Source of the DNA: Acrocarpospora catenulata
Lineage (GTDB): Bacteria; Actinomycetota; Actinomycetes; Streptosporangiales; Streptosporangiaceae
Length of the DNA stretch: 64,000 nucleotides
Assembly: GCF_018476525.1 (NCBI RefSeq)
Contig: NZ_JAHCST010000001.1
Coordinates: forward strand, 250,069-314,068
Reading direction: 5' to 3'
A program made the translations under genes and the position numbers. Under the pieces are notes generated by a model, which saw only the letters and a list, made by a program, of their open reading frames with translations, ran no database searches and was not told the DNA's origin. This document shows positions 48,473-60,132 of the stretch, piece after piece (position 1 is the stretch's first letter; the number at the start of each line of letters is the position of its first letter).

Positions 48473-50973
48473 AGGCCGTGGTGATGGCGGGCGGGGAGGG
48501 CACCCGCCTGCGCCCGATGACCGCCAACCAGCCCAAGCCCCTCCTCCCGGTGATCAACCGCCCGATCATGGAGCACGTGCTCCGGCTGCTCAAACGGCAC
48601 GGCTTCACCGAGACCGTGGTCACCGTGCAGTTCCTGGCCGCGCTGATCCGCAACTACTTCGGCGACGGCGACGAGCTCGGCATGACCCTGCACTACGCCA
48701 CCGAGGAGACCCCGCTCGGCACCGCGGGAAGCGTCAAGAACGCCGCCGACCGGCTCCGCCAGGACCGCTTCCTGGTCATCTCCGGCGACGCGCTCACCGA
48801 CATCGACCTGACCGACATGCTCCGCTTCCACCGGGAGAACCGGGCCCTGGTCACCATCGGCCTCAAACGGGTCCCCAACCCGCTGGAATTCGGCATCATC
48901 ATCGTCGACGAGCACGGCCGCATCCAGCGCTTCCTGGAGAAGCCCACCTGGGGCCAGGTCTTCTCGGACACCGTCAACACCGGCATCTACGTGATGGAGC
49001 CCGGCGTCCTGGACGAGGTGGAGCCCGGCCGCTCGGTGGACTGGTCCTCCGACGTCTTCCCCCGCCTGCTGGCACGCGGCGAGCGCCTGTTCGGGTACGT
49101 GGCCGACGGCTACTGGGAGGACGTGGGCACCCACGAGAGCTACCTCAAGGCCCAGGCCGACGTGCTGGAGGGCCGGGTCAAGGTGGACTTCGACGCCTTC
49201 GAGCTCTCCCCGGGCGTCTGGGTGGCCGAGGGCGCCTCGGTGGACGCCGACGCCGTGCTCAAGGGCCCCCTGTTCATCGGCGACTACGCCAAGGTGGAGG
49301 CCGGGGCCGAGCTGCGCGAGTACACCGTGCTGGGCAGCAACGCGGTGGTCAAGGAGGGCGCCTTCCTGCACCGCGCGGTGGTGCACGACAACGTCTACAT
49401 CGGCCCCGCCGCCCACCTGCGCGGCTGCGTCATCGGCAAGAACAGCGACGTGATGACCGGCGCCAGGATCGAGGAGAACGCGGTCGTCGGCGACGAGTGC
49501 GTGATCGAGGCCGAGGCGTACGTGTCCTCCGGGGTGAAGATCTACCCGTTCAAGACGGTCGAGGCCGGCGCGGTGATCAACACCAGCGTGATCTGGGAGT
49601 CCCGCGGCCAGCGCAGCCTGTTCGGCCCGCGCGGGGTCTCCGGCCTGGTCAACGTGGAGATCACCCCCGAGCTGTGTGTCCGCCTGGCCAGCGCCTACGC
49701 CACCACGCTCAGCAAGGGCGACACCGTGGTCACCTCCCGGGACGCCTCCCGGGCGGCCCGGGCCCTGAAGCGGGCGGTGATCAGCGCGCTCAACGCCAGC
49801 GCCATCAACGTGGTGGACCTGGAGGCCGCGGCCATGCCGGTGGCCCGCTTCCACACCTCGCGGGAGAACGTCAGGGGCGGCATCGCGCTGCGCACCACCG
49901 CCGGGGACCCGCAGAGCGTCGACATCGTCTTCCTGGACGAGACCGGCGCCGACCTGAGCCCGGCCGCCCAGCGCAAGCTGGAGCGGGTCTTCTCCCGCCA
50001 GGAGTACCGCAGGGCCTTCCCCGGCGAGATCGCCGAGCTCACCTTCCCGGCCCGCGCGGTCGACACCTACGCCCGCGAGCTGCTCCGCTGCGTGGACATG
50101 ACCGGCGTCAAGGACGCCGAGATGAAGGTGGTGGTGGACTGCGCCGGGGGCACCTCGGCGCTGGTGCTGCCCAGCCTGCTCGGCCGGGTCGGGGTGGGCG
50201 TGCTCACCGTCAACAACCGGCTGGACGACGCCTCGCCCACCGAGACGCTGGCCGAGCGCCGCCGCGACCTGCAACGCCTGGCCGAGCTGGTGGGTTCCTC
50301 CCGGGCCGCCTTCGGGGTGCGCTTCGACCCGGTCGGGGAGCGGGTCTCACTGGTGGACGAGAAGGGGCAGCTGATCAGCGAGGAGCGGGCGCTGCTGGTG
50401 GTGCTGGACCTGGTGGCGGCCGAGCGGCGGGGCGGGCGGGTGGCCCTGCCGGTGACCACCACCCGGGTGGCCGAGATGGTCTGCCGCTTCCACGGCGTGC
50501 ACGTGGACTGGACGGCCACCAGCGTGGACGCGCTCACCACGGCCGCCGTGCACCCGGAAATGATCTTCGCCTGCGACGGCAGGGGCGGGTTCGTCGTGCC
50601 CGAGTTCGGGCCCACCGTGGACGGCCTGGCGGTCTTCCTGCGGCTGCTCGGCCTGGTGGCCCGCACCCGCCTGTCACTCAGCCAGATCGACGCCCGCATC
50701 CCGGAGGCCAGGCTGCTGCGCCGTACGGTGCCCACGCCGTGGGCGCACAAGGGGGCGGTCATGCGCTCGGTGGTGGAGGCCGCCGAGGGCTGCCGGCTGG
50801 ACACCACCGACGGGGTCCGGGTGGTGGAGGAGGACGGCAGCTGGGCCCTGGTGCTGCCCGACCCGGCCGAGGCGGTCACCCATCTGTGGGCCGAGGCGCA
50901 CGACGTGGACGGGGCCCAGGCGCTTCTGGAACGGTGGGCGCTGGTGGTCGAGCGTGCCACCGGATCGGCCTGA
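48469..50973 (+). CDS. mannose-1-phosphate guanylyltransferase / phosphomannomutase-like fusion
   Basis: 834 residues. Residues 1 to about 235 are a nucleotidyltransferase ([39 protein letters not shown]); 240-370 a left-handed beta-helix of hexapeptide repeats; 375 onward a phosphohexomutase fold. The mutase part begins at [18 protein letters not shown]. The catalytic phosphoserine loop of mutases (TASHNP) is not present; the matching place reads RTTAGDP, so this half is probably non-catalytic or regulatory. The start overlaps the upstream stop. It should supply GDP-mannose for glycolipids or glycans. The layout is known in other actinobacteria. Confidence 0.87.
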   Translation: MKAVVMAGGEGTRLRPMTANQPKPLLPVINRPIMEHVLRLLKRHGFTETVVTVQFLAALIRNYFGDGDELGMTLHYATEETPLGTAGSVKNAADRLRQDRFLVISGDALTDIDLTDMLRFHRENRALVTIGLKRVPNPLEFGIIIVDEHGRIQRFLEKPTWGQVFSDTVNTGIYVMEPGVLDEVEPGRSVDWSSDVFPRLLARGERLFGYVADGYWEDVGTHESYLKAQADVLEGRVKVDFDAFELSPGVWVAEGASVDADAVLKGPLFIGDYAKVEAGAELREYTVLGSNAVVKEGAFLHRAVVHDNVYIGPAAHLRGCVIGKNSDVMTGARIEENAVVGDECVIEAEAYVSSGVKIYPFKTVEAGAVINTSVIWESRGQRSLFGPRGVSGLVNVEITPELCVRLASAYATTLSKGDTVVTSRDASRAARALKRAVISALNASAINVVDLEAAAMPVARFHTSRENVRGGIALRTTAGDPQSVDIVFLDETGADLSPAAQRKLERVFSRQEYRRAFPGEIAELTFPARAVDTYARELLRCVDMTGVKDAEMKVVVDCAGGTSALVLPSLLGRVGVGVLTVNNRLDDASPTETLAERRRDLQRLAELVGSSRAAFGVRFDPVGERVSLVDEKGQLISEERALLVVLDLVAAERRGGRVALPVTTTRVAEMVCRFHGVHVDWTATSVDALTTAAVHPEMIFACDGRGGFVVPEFGPTVDGLAVFLRLLGLVARTRLSLSQIDARIPEARLLRRTVPTPWAHKGAVMRSVVEAAEGCRLDTTDGVRVVEEDGSWALVLPDPAEAVTHLWAEAHDVDGAQALLERWALVVERATGSA

Positions 50974-51095
50974 GGCGATAACCTGATGCCATCCGAAGGG
51001 AAGATGACGCGCTGGAGATGATGTTGGTGTGGCGGCATGGACCTTGGACCGTGCCTGACGGTAGCGTTGGGTAGTCAATGTCCAGCGTGCCTGCC

Positions 51096-51124
51096 TTGAC
51101 CTTCGTGTCTGATCAGCGTAACTT
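51096..51124 (+). promoter_or_regulatory. sigma-70 type promoter of garA
   Basis: TTGACC at 51096-51101, 17-nt spacer, TAACTT at 51119-51124. It lies 49 nt upstream of the garA ATG and matches housekeeping promoter spacing exactly. It probably drives garA and the adjoining merR gene. Confidence 0.65.
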
Positions 51125-51173
51125 TCGGCATTCGCAGTTTTTGAGCAAGTCGTGAGAGAGGCCGAGCCGTTCG

Positions 51174-51704
51174 ATGCCCAGCGTCTACTGCACGCAGTGC
51201 GGGAACCCCAACCCCGAGGATGCCCGTTTCTGCTCTCGATGCGGTTCGCCGCTGAGCGCGCCGGCGCCGCAGACGGCCTACCAGCCCGCGTACCAGCCCG
51301 CGCACCAGGCGGTTCCCGACACGACCTCCACCATCTCGCTGGAGGCCGTGGACGAGGCGACCGGCCAGACGCTGCTGCCGGACCGTTCCGCGGTCGAGCA
51401 GCTGCCCCCGGGCACCGCGCTGCTGGTGGTGATGCGCGGTCCGAACGCGGGCAGCAGGTTCCTGCTCGACAGCGACCTCACCACGGCGGGTCGCCACCCG
51501 GAGAGCGACATCTTCCTGGACGATGTGACGGTGTCCCGGCGGCACGCGGAGTTCTACCGGCGCGGCGGCCAGTTCACCGCGCGGGACGTGGGCAGCCTCA
51601 ACGGCACCTATGTGAACAGGGAGCGCATCGAGGAGGCCCCGCTGGCGGGCGGTGACGAGGTCCAGATCGGGAAGTTCCGGCTGGTTTTCCTTACCCGCAG
51701 CTGA
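51174..51704 (+). CDS. garA: FHA-domain regulator (GarA/OdhI-like) with zinc ribbon
   Basis: 176 residues. A zinc ribbon (Cys 6, 9, 20, 23) and a Gln/Ala/Tyr-rich spacer precede the phosphorylation region PDTTSTISLEAVDEA, equivalent to the ETTS site phosphorylated by PknB/PknG in mycobacteria. The FHA domain follows: AGRHPESDIFLDDVTVSRRH and DVGSLNGTYVNRERI. In mycobacteria and corynebacteria the protein binds and inhibits 2-oxoglutarate dehydrogenase and activates glutamate synthase when unphosphorylated. The zinc ribbon is an addition relative to mycobacterial GarA. Gene order matches Rv1827-Rv1832. Confidence 0.87.
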   Translation: MPSVYCTQCGNPNPEDARFCSRCGSPLSAPAPQTAYQPAYQPAHQAVPDTTSTISLEAVDEATGQTLLPDRSAVEQLPPGTALLVVMRGPNAGSRFLLDSDLTTAGRHPESDIFLDDVTVSRRHAEFYRRGGQFTARDVGSLNGTYVNRERIEEAPLAGGDEVQIGKFRLVFLTRS

Positions 51705-51736
51705 GGGGGACGTGACTGAGGGGGTGAGAGCAGGGC

Positions 51737-52393
51737 ATGGTCGCTGAGGCGATCAGGGCGTTCATGAGCATCGGGGAGGTGCTCGCCCTGCTGCAGGGGG
51801 AGTTCCCCGACGTCACCATCTCCAAGATCCGCTTTCTGGAGGGCGAGGGGCTGATCGAGCCCCAGCGCAGCCCGTCCGGCTACCGGAAGTTCACGCACAA
51901 CGACGTCGAACGGCTCCGGTTCATCCTGACCGCCCAGCGGGACAGGTACCTGCCGCTGCGGGTGATCAAGGACCAGCTGGCCGCGGCCGAGCCCGGCCCC
52001 CGCGCGCTGCCGGTGGAGGCCGCCCCGGTCCGGCTGAGCCGGGAGGAGCTGCTGGCCGCCGCCGAGATCGACGAGGAGACGCTGGCCGAGCTGGAGTCCT
52101 ACGGCCTGGTCACCGCCACCGCGCGGCGGTACGACGAGGACGCCCTCGAGGTCGCCAGGAGCGTGGCCGCGCTGGCCGCGTACGGGCTGCATCCGCGGCA
52201 CCTGCGCGCGGTGCGGGCCGCCGCCGAGCGGGAGGCGGGGCTGCTGGAGCAGGCGGTGGCGCCGCTGCTGCGCCGCCGGGCTCCCGGCGCACTGGAGCAC
52301 GCCGAAGAATCTGCCCGGGAAATTTCGGGGCTTCTGCTCCGTTTGCACGCGGCTTTGCTGAATGGCGGTGTTCGCAACGTTCTTGGCCGCTGA
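51737..52393 (+). CDS. ftsR: MerR-family regulator (FtsR-type)
   Basis: 218 residues. The MerR helix-turn-helix is MSIGEVLALLQGEFPDVTIS then KIRFLEGEGLIEPQRSPSGY, with an unusual long C-terminal region that has a second winged-helix-like part (LSREELLAAAEIDEETLAEL). This is the orthologue pattern of Rv1828 and corynebacterial FtsR, an activator of ftsZ. The neighbourhood (garA before, DUF151 after) is the same. The ribosome site is AGAGCAGGG. FtsR function is carried over from orthologues. Confidence 0.82.
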   Translation: MVAEAIRAFMSIGEVLALLQGEFPDVTISKIRFLEGEGLIEPQRSPSGYRKFTHNDVERLRFILTAQRDRYLPLRVIKDQLAAAEPGPRALPVEAAPVRLSREELLAAAEIDEETLAELESYGLVTATARRYDEDALEVARSVAALAAYGLHPRHLRAVRAAAEREAGLLEQAVAPLLRRRAPGALEHAEESAREISGLLLRLHAALLNGGVRNVLGR

Positions 52394-52464
52394 CAACGCG
52401 TGTCGCTCTCGGGTGTTACGTTGAAAGCCTGGTGATATGCCGCATCCCGGAGAGTGAGTCGCCC

Positions 52465-52935
52465 GTGTTGCAGATGCAGGTCGTGGGGGTCCGTGTGGAG
52501 ATGCCCTCGAACCAGCCGATCGTGCTCCTGAAGGAGGCGAACGGCGATCGGTACCTGCCTATATGGATAGGCATGACCGAGGCGACCGCCATCGCGCTGG
52601 CACAGGCCGACGACCCGCCACCCCGGCCGCTCACGCACGACCTGTTCAGGGACGTGCTCAACGCGCTGGGCATCGAGTTGCGCACAGTGAACATCGTCGC
52701 GCTCCGTGACGGGATTTTCTTCGCCGACCTGGTGTTCTCCAACGGCGTAGAGGTGAGCGCCCGGCCCTCCGACTCCATCGCGCTGGCCTTGCGCACCGGC
52801 GCCCGGATCTTCGCCAGCGAGGAGGTGGTCCGGGAGGCGGGCGTCAGTATGCCCGATGACCAGGAGGATGAGGTGGAGAAGTTCCGAGAGTTCCTGGACA
52901 ACATCACGCCAGAGGACTTCGGGCGCGCTGGCTGA
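52465..52935 (+). CDS. DUF151/bifunctional nuclease-family protein
   Basis: 156 residues. The DUF151 pattern is clear: MQVVGVRVEMPSNQPIVLLK, GDRYLPIWIGMTEATAIALA, PRPLTHDLFRDVLNALGIEL and VSARPSDSIALALRTGARIF. Orthologue of Rv1829. Family members have been reported to have nuclease activity in plants and are mostly uncharacterised in bacteria. GTG at 52465 fits homologous N-termini; GGAGAG stands about ten bases upstream. An acidic tail EDEVEKFREFLDNI ends the protein. Confidence 0.82.
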   Translation: MLQMQVVGVRVEMPSNQPIVLLKEANGDRYLPIWIGMTEATAIALAQADDPPPRPLTHDLFRDVLNALGIELRTVNIVALRDGIFFADLVFSNGVEVSARPSDSIALALRTGARIFASEEVVREAGVSMPDDQEDEVEKFREFLDNITPEDFGRAG

Positions 52936-52997
52936 GCCGGGTTAACATCGGGGGATTTTTCGGCTTCATGAGCTTCACGACGCGCCGGTGCCGGTCG

Positions 52998-53026
52998 TTG
53001 ACTGAGACTGGCGCCGGTCCTACGGT
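52998..53026 (+). promoter_or_regulatory. sigma-70 type promoter of the second merR gene
   Basis: TTGACT at 52998-53003, 17-nt spacer and TACGGT at 53021-53026. It ends 74 nt before the GTG at 53101. Housekeeping-type spacing. Confidence 0.65.
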
Positions 53027-53100
53027 GCAAGGGAAACCACGGTTGTAGTTCATGAACCCCCAGATCAGGCCGTGGGATGAGAGAAAGCCGGAGGTCCGCA

Positions 53101-53718
53101 GTGGCGGTCAGCAGCGGCGAGGGTAAGACGGTCGGACCTGATCCGGCTCAGCGCGAGTCGGCCCGGGAACGCGCCGGTGAGCAGGGCTTGCTGTTCGACG
53201 AGCGCCCGGCGGCGGTCTCCGAGGACATCGGGTACCGCGGCCCCACCGCGTGCGCCGCGGCCGGGATCACCTACCGTCAGCTCGACTACTGGGCCCGCAC
53301 CGACCTGGTCGCGCCGACCATAAGAGCCGCGCAGGGGTCCGGCTCCCAGCGGCTCTACAGCTTCCGCGACATCCTCGTGCTGAAGGTCGTCAAGCGCCTC
53401 CTCGACACCGGAGTCTCACTCCAGCAGATCCGCACCGCCGTCCAGCACCTGCGCGACCGGGGGGTCAACGACCTGGCCCAGATCACCCTGATGAGCGACG
53501 GGGTGAGCGTCTACGAGTGCACCTCGGCGGACGAGGTGATCGACCTGCTCCAGGGCGGGCAGGGCGTGTTCGGCATCGCGCTCGGCCGGGTCTGGCGCGA
53601 GGTCGAGGGCAAGCTCGCGGAGCTGCCGGGGGAACGCGCGGAGGTCGGCCTCCCCGCTGAGACCGACCACCCGAGCGACGAACTGGCCCGGCGCCGCAAG
53701 GCCCGGCGTATCGGTTAA
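53101..53718 (+). CDS. MerR-family regulator (Rv1830-like)
   Basis: 205 residues. After a 50-residue polar N-terminus, the MerR HTH reads [20 protein letters not shown] then [11 protein letters not shown], and the dimerisation part is [20 protein letters not shown]. The tail [13 protein letters not shown] is basic. It corresponds in position and type to Rv1830 in the garA-gcvP block. GTG at 53101 is set by GGAGG seven bases upstream. It precedes an inverted repeat and the glycine riboswitch of gcvP, but control of gcvP by it is not shown. Confidence 0.83.
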   Translation: MAVSSGEGKTVGPDPAQRESARERAGEQGLLFDERPAAVSEDIGYRGPTACAAAGITYRQLDYWARTDLVAPTIRAAQGSGSQRLYSFRDILVLKVVKRLLDTGVSLQQIRTAVQHLRDRGVNDLAQITLMSDGVSVYECTSADEVIDLLQGGQGVFGIALGRVWREVEGKLAELPGERAEVGLPAETDHPSDELARRRKARRIG

Positions 53719-53724
53719 CGCAGG

Positions 53725-53768
53725 CTTTACCCCCACCTCGGTGGGATGCCCGTGGGGTGGCGGTAAAG
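53725..53768 (+). terminator. inverted repeat after the merR gene
   Basis: CTTTACCCCCACC at 53725-53737 and GGTGGCGGTAAAG at 53756-53768 pair over 13 bases with a single mismatch, enclosing a GGTGGG-containing loop. It starts seven bases after the merR stop. It is most likely the merR terminator. TAAAGT at its right end may also serve as a -10 box for the riboswitch transcript, and an operator function is possible. Confidence 0.55.
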
Positions 53769-53785
53769 TTAGTTTCGCCGACGAC

Positions 53786-53985
53786 CTTGTGCGGGAGAGT
53801 CCCCTTCGTACCGAGGGGGCGCCGAAGGAGCAAACCTCCCCGGAATCTCTCAGGCACCGGTACCGCATGGGCGAGGCGACTCTGGAAAGCGGGCCACCCG
53901 CCACGTGGTCTCACCGAAGGGGAAAACCGGGCGCCTCATCAGGCTCCGGTGAAGCTCTCAGGTTCAGATGACAGAGGGGGAGACC
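53786..53985 (+). ncRNA. tandem glycine riboswitch upstream of gcvP
   Basis: Two consecutive glycine aptamers. The first has GCGGGAGAG (53791), GCCGAAGGAGCAA (53821) and CTCTCAGGCACC (53847). The second has GGCGACTCTGGAAAGCGG (from about 53875), ACCGAAGGGGAAAACC (53913) and CTCTCAGG (53955), closing at ACAGAGGGGGAGACC. These are the conserved gcvT-class elements. The pair lies 57 nt before gcvP, whose GGAGG could be part of the expression platform. Glycine binding is expected to turn on the cleavage-system gene. Frames across it are spurious. Confidence 0.95.
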
Positions 53986-54041
53986 GCGGAGCGGCCGGAA
54001 TTCACCGCCGCGCCGGTCTCGACGCCCTGGAGGCCCCTGTC

Positions 54042-56825
<2,784 letters not shown>

Positions 56826-56952
56826 AATGCGACCCGTTTACGCATGTCTCCCGCGCCGAAGGGGCCCGAATAGTTAAGATCTCGGAGATCCTTTCCGACT
56901 CGTACCGATCTCAGGCCGGCTTCGGAGATCGGACCTTGGAGGCGCCCCCCTC

Positions 56953-57453
56953 ATGACCGCCATCGATCCCCGGGCCGGCGCGGCCGGGCAGCTGGAGGAG
57001 GCTCGCCGGCTCTACGAGTCCGGGGAGCTGGACGCCGCCGCCGCGATCTTCGCGGCGGTGGCCGCCGACGACCAGGCGCCCGACCAGGCGCAGGCGGCGG
57101 AGGGGCTGTCGGTGACCGCCGAGCGCATGGCGGGGATCCTGCTGGAGGAGGGGGAGCCGGGGGAGGCGGCCGATCTGCTGCTCCAGGCGCTCAGCGTGCC
57201 CGCGGTGGCGGAGGCGCCCCGGCTGCGGGTGCTGCTCGGCATCGCCCATCTGGAGCTGGCCTGCGCCGAGTTCGCGGGCGCCATCGAGACCGGCCCGGAC
57301 TCCGACACGGCCGCCCTGGCGATCGAACTGCTGGCCCGCACGCTGCCGCTGCGCGGCCGCGACGGCGACGCGGAGACGGTCTGGCGCTACGGCCTGGACC
57401 ACGAGGACACGGTCCTGGCCGCCCAGGTGAGGGAGCGGCTGGACCGCCCGTGA
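56953..57453 (+). CDS. TPR-like helical-repeat protein
   Basis: 166 residues of alpha helices with tetratricopeptide-like spacing: AGQLEEARRLYESGELDAAA, AEGLSVTAERMAGILLEEGE, APRLRVLLGIAHLELACAEF. A strong ribosome site (GGAGG) precedes ATG at 56953. It follows gcvP by 127 nt. No catalytic features. Probably a scaffold protein; the partner is unknown. Confidence 0.65.
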   Translation: MTAIDPRAGAAGQLEEARRLYESGELDAAAAIFAAVAADDQAPDQAQAAEGLSVTAERMAGILLEEGEPGEAADLLLQALSVPAVAEAPRLRVLLGIAHLELACAEFAGAIETGPDSDTAALAIELLARTLPLRGRDGDAETVWRYGLDHEDTVLAAQVRERLDRP

Positions 57454-57490
57454 CATTGGCCGATCCTTCGGATCGGCGGGCTTGCCGCCC

Positions 57491-57829
57491 CTAGCGTCGG
57501 CGGCGGCTCAGTGCGTACGCCACGTTGATGACGACGATGCCGCTCCAGGCCAGGAAGAGGCCTGCGGCGCCCGCGAAGTTGGCGGCGATGGCGGTCAGCG
57601 GGATGCCGATGCCCATCGAGCCGAGGGCTATCGGGATGTGCGTCATGTCGGGCTTGGGCTGGACCTTGGGGCTTTGGCTGGCCACCTCGGCCTGGACCCG
57701 TGCGGTGATTTCCCGGTCCAGCTTCTCCAGGAACGACTCGACGAGCGCGTCCTCGTAGTCGGGACCGAGGTCCCGGCGGGCTTCGAGGGTGGCGCGCAGG
57801 TCCTGACGAGGCAAAGATGAGTCCGGCAC
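57491..57829 (-). CDS. small two-helix membrane protein
   Basis: 112 residues from GTG at 57829. The N-terminus (SSLPRQDLRATLEARRDLGP, DYEDALVESFLEKLDREITA) is soluble and helical. It is followed by two membrane helices (ALGSMGIGIPLTAIAANFAG and AGLFLAWSGIVVINVAYAL). ATG at 57865 is an alternative but its GGAGG touches the ATG. Actinobacterial proteins of this type are uncharacterised. It diverges from the hydrolase gene. Confidence 0.7.
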   Translation of the reverse strand: MPDSSLPRQDLRATLEARRDLGPDYEDALVESFLEKLDREITARVQAEVASQSPKVQPKPDMTHIPIALGSMGIGIPLTAIAANFAGAAGLFLAWSGIVVINVAYALSRRRR

Positions 57830-57921
57830 GTAGTCAAATCTGGCACAACACTCTCCGGACGTCATCCTCCATTCGGACGACGCGGGCGTAGTGCCTCAGG
57901 TGGACCCGTTAACGTCACCGT

Positions 57922-58554
57922 ATGGAAGTGGAAACCCCGCACGGGCCGGGGCGGGTCGAGTTGGACGAGGTCGCCGGGCCGTGGGGGCTGCTGGCGCTCA
58001 CGCACGGGTCCGCCGGAGGCGTGGACGCGGTGGATCTGGTGGCGGTGCGGGACGCGGCGCTGGCGCTGGGGATGAGCGTGGCCCGGGTGGTGCAGCCGTT
58101 CCGGCTGCGGGGGGCGCGGGCGCCGGGGTCCGCCGAGAAGCAGGACGCGGCCTGGGTGGCGCTGATGGCCTGGCTGGGGGACCGGTATCCGGGGCTGCCG
58201 CTGGTGCAAGGAGGGCGGAGCAACGGGGCCCGGGTGGCCTGCCGTACCGCGCGGGAGACGGCGGCGGTCGGCGTGGTGGCGCTGGCCTTTCCGCTGCACC
58301 CGCCGGGGCGGCCGGAGCGGTCGAGGGCCGATGAGCTGCGCGGGGCGGGGGCGCCGGTGCTGGTGGTGAACGGCGACCGGGACCCGTTCGGCGTGCCGGC
58401 GGCGGCGGACGCCGACCGGCTGGTGGTGCTCCCAGGGGAGGGGCACGATCTCAAGCGGGACCCGGCCGGGGTGGGCGCGGTGGTGGCCCGGTGGCTGGGA
58501 GAACGGGTCAGGCCGCGCTGCTTGCCAGGTCGGTCGGCCGGTGCGGAGCGATGA
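57922..58554 (+). CDS. alpha/beta hydrolase (KANL3/Tex30-like family)
   Basis: 210 residues. The core pattern is LLALTHGSAGGVDAVDLVAV (oxyanion region), the nucleophile elbow GGRSNGARVA, Asp in VLVVNGDRDPFG and His in LPGEGHDLKRD. The family is widespread in actinobacteria and of unknown substrate. ATG at 57922 lies six bases after TAACGT, with no ribosome site. The 3' end overlaps the convergent DUF5999 gene by 47 nt, and its last 20 residues are low-complexity. Confidence 0.8.
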   Translation: MEVETPHGPGRVELDEVAGPWGLLALTHGSAGGVDAVDLVAVRDAALALGMSVARVVQPFRLRGARAPGSAEKQDAAWVALMAWLGDRYPGLPLVQGGRSNGARVACRTARETAAVGVVALAFPLHPPGRPERSRADELRGAGAPVLVVNGDRDPFGVPAAADADRLVVLPGEGHDLKRDPAGVGAVVARWLGERVRPRCLPGRSAGAER

Positions 58555-58708
58555 TGGCGCCGTTGGGGAGCAGTTCGCCGGTGTCCTCGAACAGCACCAC
58601 ACCGTTGCACAACAGGCTCCACCCCTGCTCGGGGTGGCACGCGATGGTACGCGCGGCTTCTCGGTCCAGCGCTTCCGCGCTGGGACAGGGCGTGTCGTGA
58701 GGGCACAT
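58508..58708 (-). CDS. DUF5999 family protein
   Basis: 66 residues: MCPHDTPCPSAEALDREAAR, then CHPEQGWSLLCNGVVLFEDT and GELLPNGAIIAPHRP. Matches the actinobacterial DUF5999 pattern, with two Cys near the N-terminus and two later (AC-HPEQGW, LLC) that could bind a metal. Conserved in streptomycetes; no function known. Its end overlaps the hydrolase gene. Confidence 0.8.
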   Translation of the reverse strand: MCPHDTPCPSAEALDREAARTIACHPEQGWSLLCNGVVLFEDTGELLPNGAIIAPHRPTDLASSAA

Positions 58709-58965
58709 CGCCGGGGCTCCGTGTTTGCTCTGGTCGCTCGTTCGGGGACGGGTCCCTCGCGGTAAGGGGGACGAGCGCTGGTTGACTCTGACAGTGGACT
58801 ACACCAGTGTGCGGTAGGTCACTCTCGGAGGACATAGCCCGTTAGGACGATTTTCAACCGGTCCAGCTGGTTGGAGCCCCCGAGTGGTGTGATCTGCGAC
58901 ACAAGAGTGCCCCATGGACGATAACAGCCCAAGCGCGACACGCCGTCGTTCCGGTAAATGAGTGG

Positions 58966-59541
58966 TTACATGCCACCCGGGTGGGCCAGTCCGGTCAGCA
59001 CCGCGTCCAGCCCCCGCTCGAAGTCCGCGTCGCCCGATTCGACCCGGGCGTGCTCGACGGTGGCGTCCGGGTCCGCCCAGCCCGAGCGCTGCATCTCCAC
59101 CGCGACGCTGCCGAACACGTACGCCCGGAGCGTGCGCGCCGCGCCGGCCGGGTCGGGCAGGCCGGCCTCCCGCAGGTGCTCCACCTGGGCGGCGATGCTG
59201 GCCAGCGCCCTGCCCTTGGGCGGCTTGGTGAGCGCCAGCGAGAGCACCCCCGGGTGTGCCAGCAGCGCGGCCCGCCCGGCCCGCGCCCAGGCCCTGGCCA
59301 CCTGCTGCCAGTCGCGCCCGTCCGCGTCCACCTCGACGGCGGTGACGTGCTCGGCCAGCGCGTCCATCAGCGCCTCCTTGCCCCGGGGCAGGTGATGGTA
59401 GATCGCCATCGCCTCCACCTGGAGGGCGTCGCCCAGGCGGCGCATGGTCAGCCGCCGCAGCCCCTGGCCGTCGGCGATGTGCAGGGCCGCGTCGATGATG
59501 CGCTCCCGGGAGAGCGGGACGGGTGGTCGCTTGGCGGGCAT
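58966..59541 (-). CDS. TetR-family regulator (TetR_C type)
   Basis: 191 residues. The HTH is SRERIIDAALHIADGQGLRR and LTMRRLGDALQVEAMAIYHH. The C-terminal domain looks like that of tetracycline-repressor-class proteins (RDWQQVARAWARAGRAALLA, HPGVLSLALTKPP). TAAGGT lies six bases before the ATG, and a perfect operator-like inverted repeat overlaps both, so it probably represses itself. Which other gene it controls is not evident; the 59652 gene is divergent and nearest. The inducer is unknown. Confidence 0.87.
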   Translation of the reverse strand: MPAKRPPVPLSRERIIDAALHIADGQGLRRLTMRRLGDALQVEAMAIYHHLPRGKEALMDALAEHVTAVEVDADGRDWQQVARAWARAGRAALLAHPGVLSLALTKPPKGRALASIAAQVEHLREAGLPDPAGAARTLRAYVFGSVAVEMQRSGWADPDATVEHARVESGDADFERGLDAVLTGLAHPGGM

Positions 59542-59562
59542 GTACGAACCTTACTTCGTACA
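59541..59562. promoter_or_regulatory. 22-bp perfect inverted repeat at the tetR start (operator)
   Basis: TGTACGAA at 59541-59548 and TTCGTACA at 59555-59562 are perfect 8-bp arms around CCTTAC. The repeat covers the -10 box (TAAGGT on the minus strand) and reaches the A of the ATG. This is what autorepression by a TetR dimer requires. It is 90 nt upstream of the divergent gene. Confidence 0.7.
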
Positions 59563-59651
59563 GGGCGCCACCCGCGGGCTCGATGACAGAGTGTCGCAGG
59601 GAGCGCGTACGCTACCGGAGGACACGACGCACGACCTGGAGGGGCTGAGCA

Positions 59652-60050
59652 ATGGCGTTTTTCCGTCCGCGTGTGAGCCGGGAGGCGGAGGTTCGCTACC
59701 ACGCCGACCAGGAGGCCGCCAAGACCTATCCCGCGCTGCTGGAGACGGCCAGGGAGGCGGAGCGGGCGCTGCGCGCCAAGCAGGCCGCGCACGCCTCCGG
59801 GGTGGAGCTGCGTGAGGCGGGCGTGGCGCTGGACAAGGCCATCTCCGCCGTGCTGCGGGCCGCCGAGTCCGCCCAGCGCGCCACCTTCGGCGTGAAGGCC
59901 TACGACGACCGCATCCGCCGCCGCAAGGGCCGCGCCACGCCCGAGGGCGCCCGCTGGACCGACGAGGTGAACCGGCTGCGCACGCTCCGCGAGGAGCACC
60001 GGCTGACCGGCGTCGTCCGGCTGCCCCGCCAGTCCGCGATCCCCGGCTAG
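59652..60050 (+). CDS. conserved hypothetical helical protein
   Basis: 132 residues, mostly charged helix: REAEVRYHADQEAAKTYPAL, EAERALRAKQAAHASGVELR, then ALDKAISAVLRAAESAQR and a basic KAYDDRIRRRKGR. GGAGGGG-like GGAGGGGCTGAGCA precedes ATG. No known domain recognised. It is divergent from the TetR gene and might be under its control. The charge pattern suggests an RNA- or protein-binding helical bundle; that is a guess. Confidence 0.55.
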   Translation: MAFFRPRVSREAEVRYHADQEAAKTYPALLETAREAERALRAKQAAHASGVELREAGVALDKAISAVLRAAESAQRATFGVKAYDDRIRRRKGRATPEGARWTDEVNRLRTLREEHRLTGVVRLPRQSAIPG

Positions 60051-60132
60051 ATCCGGCCATTCCCAATCGGTAAAGATCTGTTCACGCCGCGACGCCGGGG
60101 GCTTACCGTGAGCTGAGGGAGGCCGAGGCGCT

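Noticed and set aside
53757-54041. N-terminal extension of gcvP
   Set aside because: The sequence is the glycine riboswitch; GcvP homologues begin at the FATRHIGP segment encoded from 54042.
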